A stretch of DNA of 7,332 nucleotides from CAYTQK01 sp964439745 (GTDB lineage: Bacteria; Desulfobacterota; Desulfobacteria; Desulfobacterales; Desulfosudaceae). Shown in pieces: positions 1 through 7,006 of this stretch. The notes below the pieces were generated by a model. It was given only the letters and a program-made list of their open reading frames with translations. It had not been told where the DNA came from and searched no databases. Within the stretch, counting starts at the first letter, position 1. Every line of letters begins with the position of its first letter. The stretch is taken from NCBI GenBank assembly GCA_964439745.1, contig CAYTQK010000170.1, positions 1 through 7,332 of the forward strand, given 5' to 3'. The position numbers were made by a program, and so were the translations under genes.

Positions 1-925
1 AGGTGACCAGCTCGGTAATGGAGAAGCAGTCGTGCACCTCCATCATGCTGATCTCTTTTCTGGGATCCTTGATGCCGGCCTCTTCATAGGCCTTGGTACT
101 GCACTTGGAAGTGGTCATGAAATGGTCCACGTCCCATTCGTTGTAGCCCACTTCTTCACCGCTGCTGAGGGCAATCTGCAGGGCCTTGACGCTGATGATC
201 TCGGCATCCTTACGGCCCATCTTTTTGGCGATCTCCGGCGTGGTCACGATGGCGCAGGCCGACCCGTCGCTGACCCCGCAGCAGTCGAACAATCCCAGGG
301 GATGGGCGATGATGGGAGAGCCCATGACCTGTTCCTCGGTGACTTCCTTCTGCAGATGAGCCTTGGGGTTGAGGGCGCCGTTGGCGTGGCTCTTGACTGA
401 AACATGGGCGATGGCCCGTTTCAGATCCTGGTCGGACACCTTGTACTTGGCCGCGTAAGCGCTGGCCAGCTGGGCGAAACACCCCGGCGCCGAAATGTTC
501 GGCCACCACTGCCAGGTCAGGGTACCGGCCCCGGAACCGGGATTGGGCAGGCCGCCGTAGCCGGTATCCTTGAGCTTTTCCAGGCCCTGTGCCAGGCAGA
601 TGTCGTAGGCCCCGGAGGCCACCGCATAGCAGGCCCCGCGAAAGGCCTCGGTGCCGGTGGCGCAGTAATTCTCCACGCGGGTGACCGGTATCATGGGCAG
701 TCGCAGGGTGGTCGACAGGGGCATGCCCGTCTTGCCGACGTTGATTTCCTCCAGGCAGGTTCCGAACCAGGCCGCCTGGATGTCCTTTTTTTCCAGGCCC
801 GCATCCGCCAGGCACTCCTCGAAGGCCTCCACCAGCAGATCTTCCCCGTTGGCATCCCAGCGTTCTCCGAACTTGGTGCAGCCCATGCCGATGATTGCTA
901 CTTTATCCTTAATGCCTGTAGCCAT
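1..925 (-). CDS. SCP2-type thiolase (acetyl-CoA acetyltransferase family), 3' end cut by window edge
   Basis: About 308 residues are visible from ATG at 925-923. An excellent Shine-Dalgarno (TAAAGGAGGG, reverse complement of 931-940) lies just upstream and overlaps the stop codon region of the preceding gene, leaving a 12-base gap and suggesting co-transcription. The N-terminus (KVAIIGMGCTKFGE) is typical of SCP-x/lipid-transfer-protein thiolases. Cys88 in ENYCATGTEAF fits the acyl-accepting nucleophile. A further family motif, EVHDCFSITEL, lies near residues 293-304. The family is usually about 380-400 residues, so the C-terminal part with the second conserved Cys/Gly motif lies outside the window. 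Expected role (family knowledge): CoA-dependent thiolytic cleavage of a 3-ketoacyl-CoA, or the reverse condensation. Thiolases of this type often need a DUF35 partner, and one is encoded in the gene just upstream. Related proteins such as Ltp2 are retro-aldolases, but the retained Cys88 favours thiolase. The substrate cannot be read from sequence. Confidence 0.9.
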   Translation of the reverse strand, partial: MATGIKDKVAIIGMGCTKFGERWDANGEDLLVEAFEECLADAGLEKKDIQAAWFGTCLEEINVGKTGMPLSTTLRLPMIPVTRVENYCATGTEAFRGACYAVASGAYDICLAQGLEKLKDTGYGGLPNPGSGAGTLTWQWWPNISAPGCFAQLASAYAAKYKVSDQDLKRAIAHVSVKSHANGALNPKAHLQKEVTEEQVMGSPIIAHPLGLFDCCGVSDGSACAIVTTPEIAKKMGRKDAEIISVKALQIALSSGEEVGYNEWDVDHFMTTSKCSTKAYEEAGIKDPRKEISMMEVHDCFSITELVT

Positions 926-937
926 GTTCACCCTCCT

Positions 938-1189
938 TTACTTTAAGGTAAACAGCTTTTCAAGAAGCTGAGATTTCATTACGTCGCCTTCGATGACCAG
1001 GTCACCCGAAGAAAAGGCCTGCATGGGATTGAGCTGACCGGTCACCATCTTGATGAACTTGTCATCGGCCATCTTGATGGTGCAGGTGGGCTTGTCCGCC
1101 TTGCCCGCGGCCACCTGGCAGGCCTGGTCCTTGACAGTGACGTGCCAGTCGCCGCCGGTGGGTCCGGAGATGGTGTACTGTAAGACCTC
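938..1189 (-). pseudogene. SCP2 (sterol carrier protein 2) domain, in-frame continuation beyond an internal TAA
   Basis: Reading on in the same frame past the TAA at 1190-1192 gives 83 residues ending at TAA 938-940. They match the SCP2 domain at the C-terminus of the neighbouring 709-residue protein nearly residue for residue: YTISGPTGGDWHVTVKDQ against FIISGSGGGEWHCIIKDQ, then TCTIKMAD in both, and LVIEGDVMKSQL in both. The domain is intact and its frame unbroken, so it is either recently severed from the SDR by a nonsense change or cut only by a base-calling error. SCP2 domains bind acyl-CoAs and other lipids and may present substrate to the attached enzyme. No ATG, GTG or TTG start in this frame would give a full domain. 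An SD-like TAAGAGGT overlaps the stop codon, but no normal start codon follows at useful spacing, so independent translation looks unlikely. It is marked pseudogene only because of the stop. Confidence 0.75.
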
Positions 1190-2259
1190 TTACACCCCGG
1201 CCGCCGCTTCGGCGTGTAACACCTCAGGCATCGTGTCGAAGACCGCCTGGGGCGTCCCGTCTCCGCCGGCGTCACCGGCTTCCTCGCCGCCACCGGATTC
1301 CTGGGGACCGGTCAACAGATCCATCATGGCGCTGTTGAGGTCGGTCAATTCCTTGGCTCCTTCCAGGCTGTTGATGGCGTCCCAGTTTTTATGGACATCC
1401 TCCGGGGTGGGCAGATTTTCCCGGTCGCCGATCTGGATGGTGTTCCCGGTCATGATGGCGGCCCGGTTGTAATAGCCCATGCCGGCGTTGAAAATACAAC
1501 CGGTGGTGTCGCACTCCTCGCTGGCCAGGTAGGTCACCATGGGCACGATGTATTCCGGCTTCATCTTTTCAAAGATGTCCGGCGGCATGATGTCCTCGGT
1601 CAGGCGGGAGGCGGCCAGGGGGGCCACGGTATTGACCTTGATGTCGTACTTGGCCCCTTCCAGCTTGAGGGTGTTCATCAGCCCGACCAGCCCCATCTTG
1701 GCCGAGGAGTAGTTGGTCTGGCCGAAGTTGCCGTACAGTCCGGCGCCGGAGGTGGTCATGATGATGCGGCCGAACCCCTTTTCCTTCATGATCTTGTAAG
1801 CCGGCCGGGTGACGTTGTAGGCGCCGTTGAGATGCACGGCCACCACCGCGTCCCAGTTCTCCGGTTCCATCTTGACAAAGCTCTTGTCCCGGAGGATGCC
1901 GGCGTTGTTGACGACAATATCGACGGTGCCAAAGGCCTTGACCGCGGCCTGGATGATATTTTCCCCGCCCTCGGCGGTGGCCACGTTGTCGTAATTGGCC
2001 ACGGCTTCGCCGCCCAGGTCCTGGATCTCCTTGACGACCTTTTCGGCCGGGGTCTTGGATCCCTTGCCGGAGCCGTCCCGGGCGCCGCCCAGGTCGTTGA
2101 CCACCCCCCTGGCCCCGCGGCGGGCGCACTCCCGGGCGGATTCCCCCCCCAGGCCGCCGCCGGCGCCGGGGATAACAGCCCCCCGGCCCTCCCGGCTGAT
2201 CCTGTCCCGGTCGGCCCCCCCCCCGGGCCGCCTGTCCAGCCCCCCCCCGGGGGCCCGGG
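1190..2259 (-). CDS. (3R)-hydroxyacyl-CoA dehydrogenase-like SDR, middle part of a larger fusion; 5' end at assembly gap
   Basis: This is a short-chain dehydrogenase of the peroxisomal MFE-2 (HSD17B4) type. Visible motifs in order are a damaged Rossmann glycine motif (GAGGGLG), VVNDLGGARDGSGKG, NNAGILRDKSF, and the active-site block TTSGAGLYGNFGQ followed by NYSSAK (Tyr-x-x-x-Lys). The Asp in NDLGG favours NAD over NADP. An acidic, Gly-rich linker (ESGGGEEAGDAGGDG) follows the SDR, as in the paralogue, and should lead into SCP2. Instead the frame meets TAA at 1190-1192 right after EAAAGV. The first roughly 45 residues next to the N gap are poor: runs of C/G and substitutions such as GAVIP where AVITG is expected. 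There is no start codon of its own. Collapsing the duplicated contig ends joins it in frame to the HMGS/DUF35 part at 2270-3827. Function, from family: NAD-dependent oxidation of (3R)-hydroxyacyl-CoA to 3-ketoacyl-CoA. Confidence 0.85.
2113..2223. repeat. Left copy of an unmerged contig-end overlap
   Basis: This stretch aligns without gaps to 2270-2380 at a constant offset of 157 bases, with about 90 of 111 positions identical by hand count. The longest exact match is 18 bases (2171-2188 with 2328-2345). Both copies encode the same piece of SDR N-terminus. Quality falls toward the N run: beyond about 2213 the left copy becomes C/G homopolymer. This is most simply one genomic locus read twice, not a biological duplication. 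Confidence 0.8.
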
Positions 2260-2269
2260 NNNNNNNNNN
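2260..2269. other. Assembly gap (10 N)
   Basis: Ten N bases join two contigs inside the second operon gene. Both flanks are unusually C/G rich with long homopolymers (for example ten C at 2215-2224) and encode degraded versions of the same SDR start. The N length is probably a placeholder. The alignment of the flanks implies a negative gap, that is, an overlap of roughly 111 bases or more. Confidence 0.97.
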
Positions 2270-2380
2270 CGCGGCGGCGGGCGAACGCCAGGCCGGATGC
2301 CCGCCCAGGGCCGCGGCCGGCGCGGGTGATAACAGCCCCCCGGCCGTCCAGGCTGATCTTGTCCAGTTCGGCCGCAGCCC
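2270..2380. repeat. Right copy of an unmerged contig-end overlap
   Basis: This partners 2113-2223 at offset 157. In this copy the side far from the gap is reliable and encodes ELDKISLDGR, the linker into the SDR. The side near the gap is degraded, reading TRAGRGPGRA where TGAGGGLGR is expected. The left copy shows the opposite trend, as expected for two contig ends each losing accuracy toward its own tip. Confidence 0.8.
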
Positions 2381-3827
2381 CGGGGATGGGTCGCGCCTTC
2401 CAGAAGTAGGAAGAGAACTTGCGTTCCGGGTCGACCACCCGCCGGCGGAAGACCATCTCCACGGGCAGCCCGACCTTGACTTCATCCAGGACGCAGTCGG
2501 TGAAGTCGGCCATGAAGCGACCGCCGTTTTCAAATTCCACCATGCCGTAGATATTGGGCGGATCCACGCTGACCGAGAGCATGTCGCCGGTAAAAGACTT
2601 GACCCGGGCCGGCTGATCGGCGAACTCGTAATCCTCCTGGCTGTGCATGGCCCCGCAATGGGGGTTGACGCAGACCTTGCTCTTGGGGAACTGGGGCGTA
2701 CCGCATTCTTGGCACTTGCCGCCCACCAGCCCCAGCAGCATGTTGCGGTTGCGGTAAAGAGAGGTCATGGCCGTCTGCAGGGGCGCTTCGGCCCTGATGC
2801 CCATGTCCGGCTCGATCAACTGCCGGAAGACCAGGAACTTGGCGTAATTGTCGATGCTCAGCTTGTTTTCCAGGGCGCCCTTGCCGCCGTCACGGGGGGC
2901 CAGTTTCTTGATATTTTTGGTCACCCGGAAGCAGAGCGCGTCGCAGCCCTGGCCGAACCCGGCCACCACGATAATGTCGTTGGGTTTGGCCTCGTCCAGG
3001 GCCAGGGCCAGCATCAGCAGGGGATGGGCCGAACCGGTGTCGCCACAGACGTCATGCAGGGAATCGGTCACCTTGTCCGGATCAATACCGCTCAGCTTGG
3101 CGATCTTCTTGCGGTCTTTCTTGAAAAAACAGGGAAAGACGAAAGTATCCACCTCGTCGCCGGAAAGACCGGTCTTTTCCAGCAGTCCCGAGACGGCCTC
3201 GGGAATGATCCGGGAATATCCCTCGTCGCGGACCCAGCGCTCCTCCCAGAAATAGTCGAACCGCCGGCCCTTGCCCTTGTAATGGTCGACGAAATCCCGG
3301 CTGAGGCTATAGGACCCCTTGTACTCGGCGATGACGTCCGTGCTGCCCACCGTCACCGAGGCGGCGCCGTCGCCGTACCACATCTCGTAGAAATAGGCCG
3401 GCTTGGTTTCGCGGGCGTCGGTGGCAGCCACCATGACATTGTTCTTTTCCTTGCTCTTGACCGACTCGATGGCACTGATCAGGGCGGAAGTGCCGGACCG
3501 CTGGGAAGAGGTAAAGTCGGCGGTGGCGATGTGCTCGCTCAGGTTCAGGGCCGTGGAAACGATGCCCGCGTTCAGGCGATCAAGAAAGGGCAGGCTGGTC
3601 GAGGCCAGGTAAAGCCCGTCGATATCCTGCTTATCGTATCCTTTCAAGCAGTCCCGTCCCGCGGCCACGGCCATGGTCAGGCTGTCCTCGTCCCAGTTGC
3701 ACATGGAGCGCTCGCCCTGGGCGACCATCATGATCGCCGGCGCGAACCAGCCCATGGTCTGGAAGATGGACATGCGGTTCAGCCGGTAACGCGGAACAAA
3801 TGCGCCATAAGAAGTGATGCCTATCAT
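2270..3827 (-). CDS. HMG-CoA synthase-like / DUF35 zinc-ribbon OB-fold protein, N-terminal part of an SDR-SCP2 fusion; 3' end at assembly gap
   Basis: ATG at 3827-3825 follows AAGGAGA at about 9 bases spacing; the gap after the previous gene is 69 bases. Residues 1 to about 335 have the thiolase fold of the HMG-CoA synthase family (start MIGITSYGAFVPRYRL; SSQRSGTSAL at 107-116; CGDTGSAHPLLMLALAL at 261-277; VVAGFGQGCDA at 287-297). Residues 370-480 form a DUF35 module: a Cys4 zinc ribbon (Cys372, Cys375, Cys386, Cys391) and an OB-fold ending near KARPIPG. The frame then runs without stop or start into LDKISLDGRGAVIT, the beginning of an SDR, before the N gap. The positions where HMG-CoA synthases carry Glu, Cys and His appear to be Thr77, Gln109 and about Pro232, so classical condensation chemistry is doubtful. 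In archaea a separate DUF35 protein bridges thiolase and HMG-CoA synthase; here DUF35 is fused and the thiolase is the next gene. True product inferred: about 910 residues with SDR and SCP2. Confidence 0.85.
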
Positions 3828-3896
3828 TGTATATGTCTCCTTATCAAATTTCCGGTTCGTATTGATCGGGTCATACGGCTTATTTGCGGCAGTCCG

Positions 3897-6026
3897 TTAT
3901 TGTTTGAAGACCTTTTCGATCAGCTGGGATTTCATGACATCCCCTTCGATAACGAGTTTGCCCGAGGTGTAGGCCTGCATGGGCGGCAGTTTGCCGGACA
4001 TCATGTTGAGAAAATCCGCATCAGCCATTTTGATGGTGCAGGTAGCCTGGTCCGCGGCTCCCTCGTTGACCGTGCAGGTCTGATCCTTGATGATGCAGTG
4101 CCATTCGCCGCCGCCGCTTCCGGAAATGATGAAGTTGAAGACCACGTCCACTCCGGCGGCCGCTTCTTTGACGAAATGATCCGGCATGGAGGCGAAGTAA
4201 TCGGCCACCGATCCCACCGCGGCCGAATCTTCCGCGGGCGCCTCCGCCCCGCCGGACTCCGCCTGGGGCGGGTTCATGAGGGCGGTCAGCACGTCGCCGA
4301 CCTGGTCGTTGAGCTGCCAGTACTCCTTGCCGTTCTTCAGGGAGCTGATCCGGGTGAAATTATCCCGGATGTCTTCGGCCGAGGGGAACGCCTTGTCCCC
4401 GCCGTCCAGCACCGCACCCGGTCCGGTGACCAGCCCGGCCCGGTTGAAAAAGCCCATGCCGGCGTTGTAAATGCTGCCGCTGACCGGGCAGCGCTCGCTG
4501 CACAGGTAGAGGGTCATGGCACTGACGAACTCGGGATCCATTTTCTCAAAAATATCCGGGGGCATGATGTCTTCGGTCAGCCGCGAGGCCGCGATGGGCG
4601 CGATGGTGTTGACCTTGACATCGTACTTGGCCCCTTCGATCTTGAGGGTATTCATGAAACCGACCAGGGCCATCTTGGCTGCGGAATAGTTGGTCTGGCC
4701 GAAATTGCCGTACAGGCCGGCGGCCGAGGTGGTCATGACGATGCGACCGTAACCCTTTTCTTTCATGACGGCAAAGGCCGGCCGGGTAACGTTGTAGGCC
4801 CCTTTCAAATGAACGGCCAGCACGGCGTCCCAGTTCTCCGGTTCCATCTTGACAAAGCTCTTGTCCCGCAGGATACCGGCGTTATTGATGAGGATGTCCA
4901 CCGTGCCGAAAGCATCCAGGGCAGCCTGGACGATGCTCTCGCCGCCCTCGGGAGTGGCCACGTTGTCATAGTTGGCCACCGCCTCGCCGCCGGCGTCCTT
5001 GATCTCTTTCACCACCTGGTCGGCCGCCGACGAAGACCCCTTGCCGGAGCCGTCCCGGGCACCGCCCAGGTCATTGACCACCACCTTGGCACCGCGGGCG
5101 GCCAGCTCCAGGGCGTAGGTCCGGCCCAGGCCGCCGCCGGCGCCGGTAATGACGGCTACCCGATCGTCAAAACGAACTTCATCTTTGGGAATCTCGCCGT
5201 ATTCAAAAGCGCCCAGATCGATGACGGTCTCGCCCGTCTTGGGATTGACCACCCGCCACAGGGCCCGGCCGTCGCTTTCTTTCCAGATCTGCAGCCGAAT
5301 GGGATCGCCGGGCATGAGCGGCCGGGAAAACCGGCAGACCATGCGCCGGGCTTTCTCCGGTTCCCCCGGAACGAGATTGTCGATCAGCAGGCGGCAGGCA
5401 AAACCGTGGGTGCACAGGCCGTGCAAGATCGGTTTTTCAAAACCGGCCATCTTGGCGAAATCCTTGTCCACGTGCAGCGGATTGACGTCGCCGGACAAAC
5501 GGTACAGCAGGGGCTGATCTTCCGCGGTCTGGTCTTCGACTTCGATATCCGGTTTGCGGTCGGGGATGACGACCGGATTTTTGGGAGCGTTCTGTCCGCC
5601 GAAACCGCCGTCAAACCGGGCGAACAGCGTAACGATGGCGGTAAAAAGCTTGTTTCCGTTGGAATGCCAGGTTTCGCATTTGCCGACGATAATGGCACCC
5701 TTGTCCCCCTTGTCATAAATATCGGTCACCTGGCCTTCGGTGGTGAGCGTCCCCTCGGTGGGAATGGGATTGTGAAAAATGAGCTCCTGCTCGGCATGCA
5801 GCAATCCCGCCAGATTCAACTCGGTTTCCAGCGCGATCTGCGTCAAAAACTCGAAAATGGCCGCGATGGAAAAACTCGGGATGACCTTCAAATTCTTTTC
5901 ATAGCAATACTCCAGATTCGAAAATCCGGCCCCTACACCCAGGGCATAGAGCACCACGTCTTTCCAGGTATAATCCCGGCTGACCGGTCCCAGCTTTTTT
6001 CCAACGGCATTCAGGTTTAATGCCAT
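3897..6026 (-). CDS. Trifunctional MaoC-type (R)-enoyl-CoA hydratase / (3R)-hydroxyacyl-CoA dehydrogenase / SCP2 protein (MFE-2-like)
   Basis: This is a complete 709-residue protein. ATG at 6026-6024 is preceded by a near-perfect Shine-Dalgarno (TAAGGAGGTA, reverse complement of 6031-6040) 6 bases away. Residues 1 to about 280 are a double hot-dog hydratase-2: the motif YRLSGDVNPLH at 175-185 supplies the expected catalytic Asp180 and His185, followed by ILHGLCTHGFA. Residues about 286-560 are an MFE-2-type SDR: TGAGGGLG at 294-301, NDLGG at 318-322 (NAD preference), NNAG at 381-384, Ser434, Tyr447 and Lys451. An Ala/Glu/Gly-rich linker (about 588-605) leads to an SCP2 domain (about 610-709). 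Expected activity, from family: hydration of trans-2-enoyl-CoA to (3R)-hydroxyacyl-CoA, then NAD-dependent oxidation to 3-ketoacyl-CoA, the substrate for the thiolase two genes on. No signal peptide is seen, so it is cytoplasmic. Animal MFE-2 has the order SDR-hydratase-SCP2; here hydratase and SDR are swapped. Confidence 0.95.
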   Translation of the reverse strand: MALNLNAVGKKLGPVSRDYTWKDVVLYALGVGAGFSNLEYCYEKNLKVIPSFSIAAIFEFLTQIALETELNLAGLLHAEQELIFHNPIPTEGTLTTEGQVTDIYDKGDKGAIIVGKCETWHSNGNKLFTAIVTLFARFDGGFGGQNAPKNPVVIPDRKPDIEVEDQTAEDQPLLYRLSGDVNPLHVDKDFAKMAGFEKPILHGLCTHGFACRLLIDNLVPGEPEKARRMVCRFSRPLMPGDPIRLQIWKESDGRALWRVVNPKTGETVIDLGAFEYGEIPKDEVRFDDRVAVITGAGGGLGRTYALELAARGAKVVVNDLGGARDGSGKGSSSAADQVVKEIKDAGGEAVANYDNVATPEGGESIVQAALDAFGTVDILINNAGILRDKSFVKMEPENWDAVLAVHLKGAYNVTRPAFAVMKEKGYGRIVMTTSAAGLYGNFGQTNYSAAKMALVGFMNTLKIEGAKYDVKVNTIAPIAASRLTEDIMPPDIFEKMDPEFVSAMTLYLCSERCPVSGSIYNAGMGFFNRAGLVTGPGAVLDGGDKAFPSAEDIRDNFTRISSLKNGKEYWQLNDQVGDVLTALMNPPQAESGGAEAPAEDSAAVGSVADYFASMPDHFVKEAAAGVDVVFNFIISGSGGGEWHCIIKDQTCTVNEGAADQATCTIKMADADFLNMMSGKLPPMQAYTSGKLVIEGDVMKSQLIEKVFKQ

Positions 6027-6211
6027 GACCTACCTCCTTACCGATTAATGGATTGACAAATGCGCCTGGCGCGGGAATGACAACATCGCGTTCTGCGTAG
6101 ATATTTTGAAAACTTTCACCCCCTTTTCCCCGGACATGATACCGGGGCCGTTTTTGATACGATCGACACTTCGCCGGCTCCGCCGGTGACACCCGCTTTC
6201 TGCATGAGCAA

Positions 6212-6231
6212 GGATATTGCGCGAAATATCC
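6212..6231. promoter_or_regulatory. Near-perfect 20-bp palindrome, candidate TetR operator for the operon
   Basis: GGATATTGCGCGAAATATCC is symmetric at 9 of 10 base pairs; only 6219/6224 mismatches. It lies 41 bases beyond the tetR stop codon and about 185 bases upstream of the first operon ATG. Size and symmetry suit a TetR-family dimer. No T tract follows on either strand, so a terminator is less likely. No convincing -35/-10 pair for the operon was found between 6041 and 6272, so its position relative to a promoter is unknown. Confidence 0.4.
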
Positions 6232-6272
6232 GGGTTAGCCGTTCCTGATGGGACGCCTGCTGCCGGTGGCCG

Positions 6273-6911
6273 TTAGTTGCTTTCTTCCGGTTGCCGGGTA
6301 AAGGCGGGAATCAGGATAAATTTGAGCGTTTCCTTGACGACTTCCACATATTCTTCTGCCTCCACGGCCAGGATCGGCCGCAGAAAATTTTCCCCGGACG
6401 TAAAGCTGAACAGGGACAGGACCATGGCCATGACCCTGGCCTTGGCCGTGGCGGTAATGGCCCGTTTGTCCATGGCCAGCCCCATGGCCACAGCTATATT
6501 GGAAATATAATCCGAGATGGCCACCCCCAGGTCCTCGGTCTCCCGGGACCGCATGAAAGAAGAAAAAAGGATCAGGCGGGTCACCTCGATATTGTCAAAA
6601 AGATAGTCGCACATATCATCAATGGCCACTTCCAGGCGATGGGTCAGGGATTGTCCATGCACGGCCTGCTCAATAGACTTGAGCTTGGCGTCGATCTCGT
6701 TGTTGAAATTTTCCAGGACGGCCTGGTAGAGTTCCCGCTTCTCCCCCCAGTGATAGTAGAGGGTGGAGATATCGATGCCCACTTCCTTGGCAATCATCCG
6801 AGTGGTGGTGCCTTCGTAGCCATAAGCGGCAAAGAGTTTCTGGGCGGAGGAGAAAATCCGCGCCTTCATGGAGTCGGGTTTGGAAAGGGCTTTTTCTAAG
6901 GTGGTCGGCAC
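6273..6911 (-). CDS. TetR/AcrR-family transcriptional regulator
   Basis: The chosen start is GTG at 6911-6909, giving 212 residues. It has an AAGGA Shine-Dalgarno (reverse complement of 6919-6923) 7 bases upstream. A longer reading from TTG at 6974 adds 21 residues (IEFCVREVCNLF and on) not typical of the family; an internal ATG at 6869 lacks an SD. Residues about 16-62 form the TetR DNA-binding domain: KARIFSSAQKLFAAYGYEG, then TTTRMIAKEVGIDISTLYYHW as the helix-turn-helix, then GEKRELY. The remaining helices (about 65-205) make the ligand and dimer domain, which is too variable to name a ligand. Its position directly upstream of acyl-CoA genes on the same strand, beside a palindrome, suggests a repressor relieved by an acyl-CoA or related molecule. 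This is inference from context. It is also placed to control the divergent gene at 7246. Confidence 0.93.
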   Translation of the reverse strand: MPTTLEKALSKPDSMKARIFSSAQKLFAAYGYEGTTTRMIAKEVGIDISTLYYHWGEKRELYQAVLENFNNEIDAKLKSIEQAVHGQSLTHRLEVAIDDMCDYLFDNIEVTRLILFSSFMRSRETEDLGVAISDYISNIAVAMGLAMDKRAITATAKARVMAMVLSLFSFTSGENFLRPILAVEAEEYVEVVKETLKFILIPAFTRQPEESN

Positions 6912-6918
6912 CGGCCTG

Positions 6919-6923
6919 TCCTT
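6919..6923 (-). promoter_or_regulatory. Shine-Dalgarno that selects the GTG start of the TetR gene
   Basis: On the minus strand AAGGA sits 7 bases before GTG 6911-6909. The alternative TTG (6974) and ATG (6869) starts have no comparable purine-rich element, so this site decides the start. Confidence 0.6.
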
Positions 6924-7006
6924 ATCGCAGAGAGTGAAGAGGTTACAAACTTCGCGTACACAAAATTCTATCAAATGCTTCCAAACAAACTATCCAACTT
7001 ATCGCT

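Noticed and set aside
1190..1192. TAA as a recoded amino acid codon
   Set aside because: Known bacterial recoding in such organisms uses UGA (selenocysteine) or UAG (pyrrolysine), and the aligned paralogue has an ordinary Asp here.
1569..2259. Continuation of the HMGS/DUF35 frame past the N gap as a 752-residue protein
   Set aside because: After the gap this frame gives Arg/Gly/Gln/His-rich nonsense, the shifted reading of the SDR. The frame change comes from the 157-base duplicated contig end plus placeholder N.
3828..3896. Possible terminator or promoter between the first and second operon genes
   Set aside because: Only a 5-base inverted repeat (CGTAT/ATACG) without a T tract and no good -35/-10 pair; the short gap fits an operon.
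1995..6020. Very long plus-strand open frame (over 1300 codons) opposite the operon
   Set aside because: It is the antisense of high-GC coding sequence, crosses the N gap, and has no recognisable domain. The minus strand carries clear enzyme motifs throughout.
6062..6079. GCGCC-T-GGCGC hairpin next to GGGAATGACAA, resembling dispersed REP-like elements
   Set aside because: Only one short copy is present, with no matching inverted partner, so it cannot be supported as a repeat from this window.
6128..6155. CCCCGG-8-CCGGGG hairpin followed by CCGTTTTT, a plus-strand terminator shape
   Set aside because: No plus-strand gene lies upstream; the stem is only 6 bp with an 8-base loop, and three bases separate it from the T run. 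On the minus strand, where the genes lie, no T tract follows.
6912..6974. TTG at 6974 as the start of the TetR protein
   Set aside because: The 21 added residues are atypical and lack an SD; GTG at 6911 has AAGGA at 7-base spacing.
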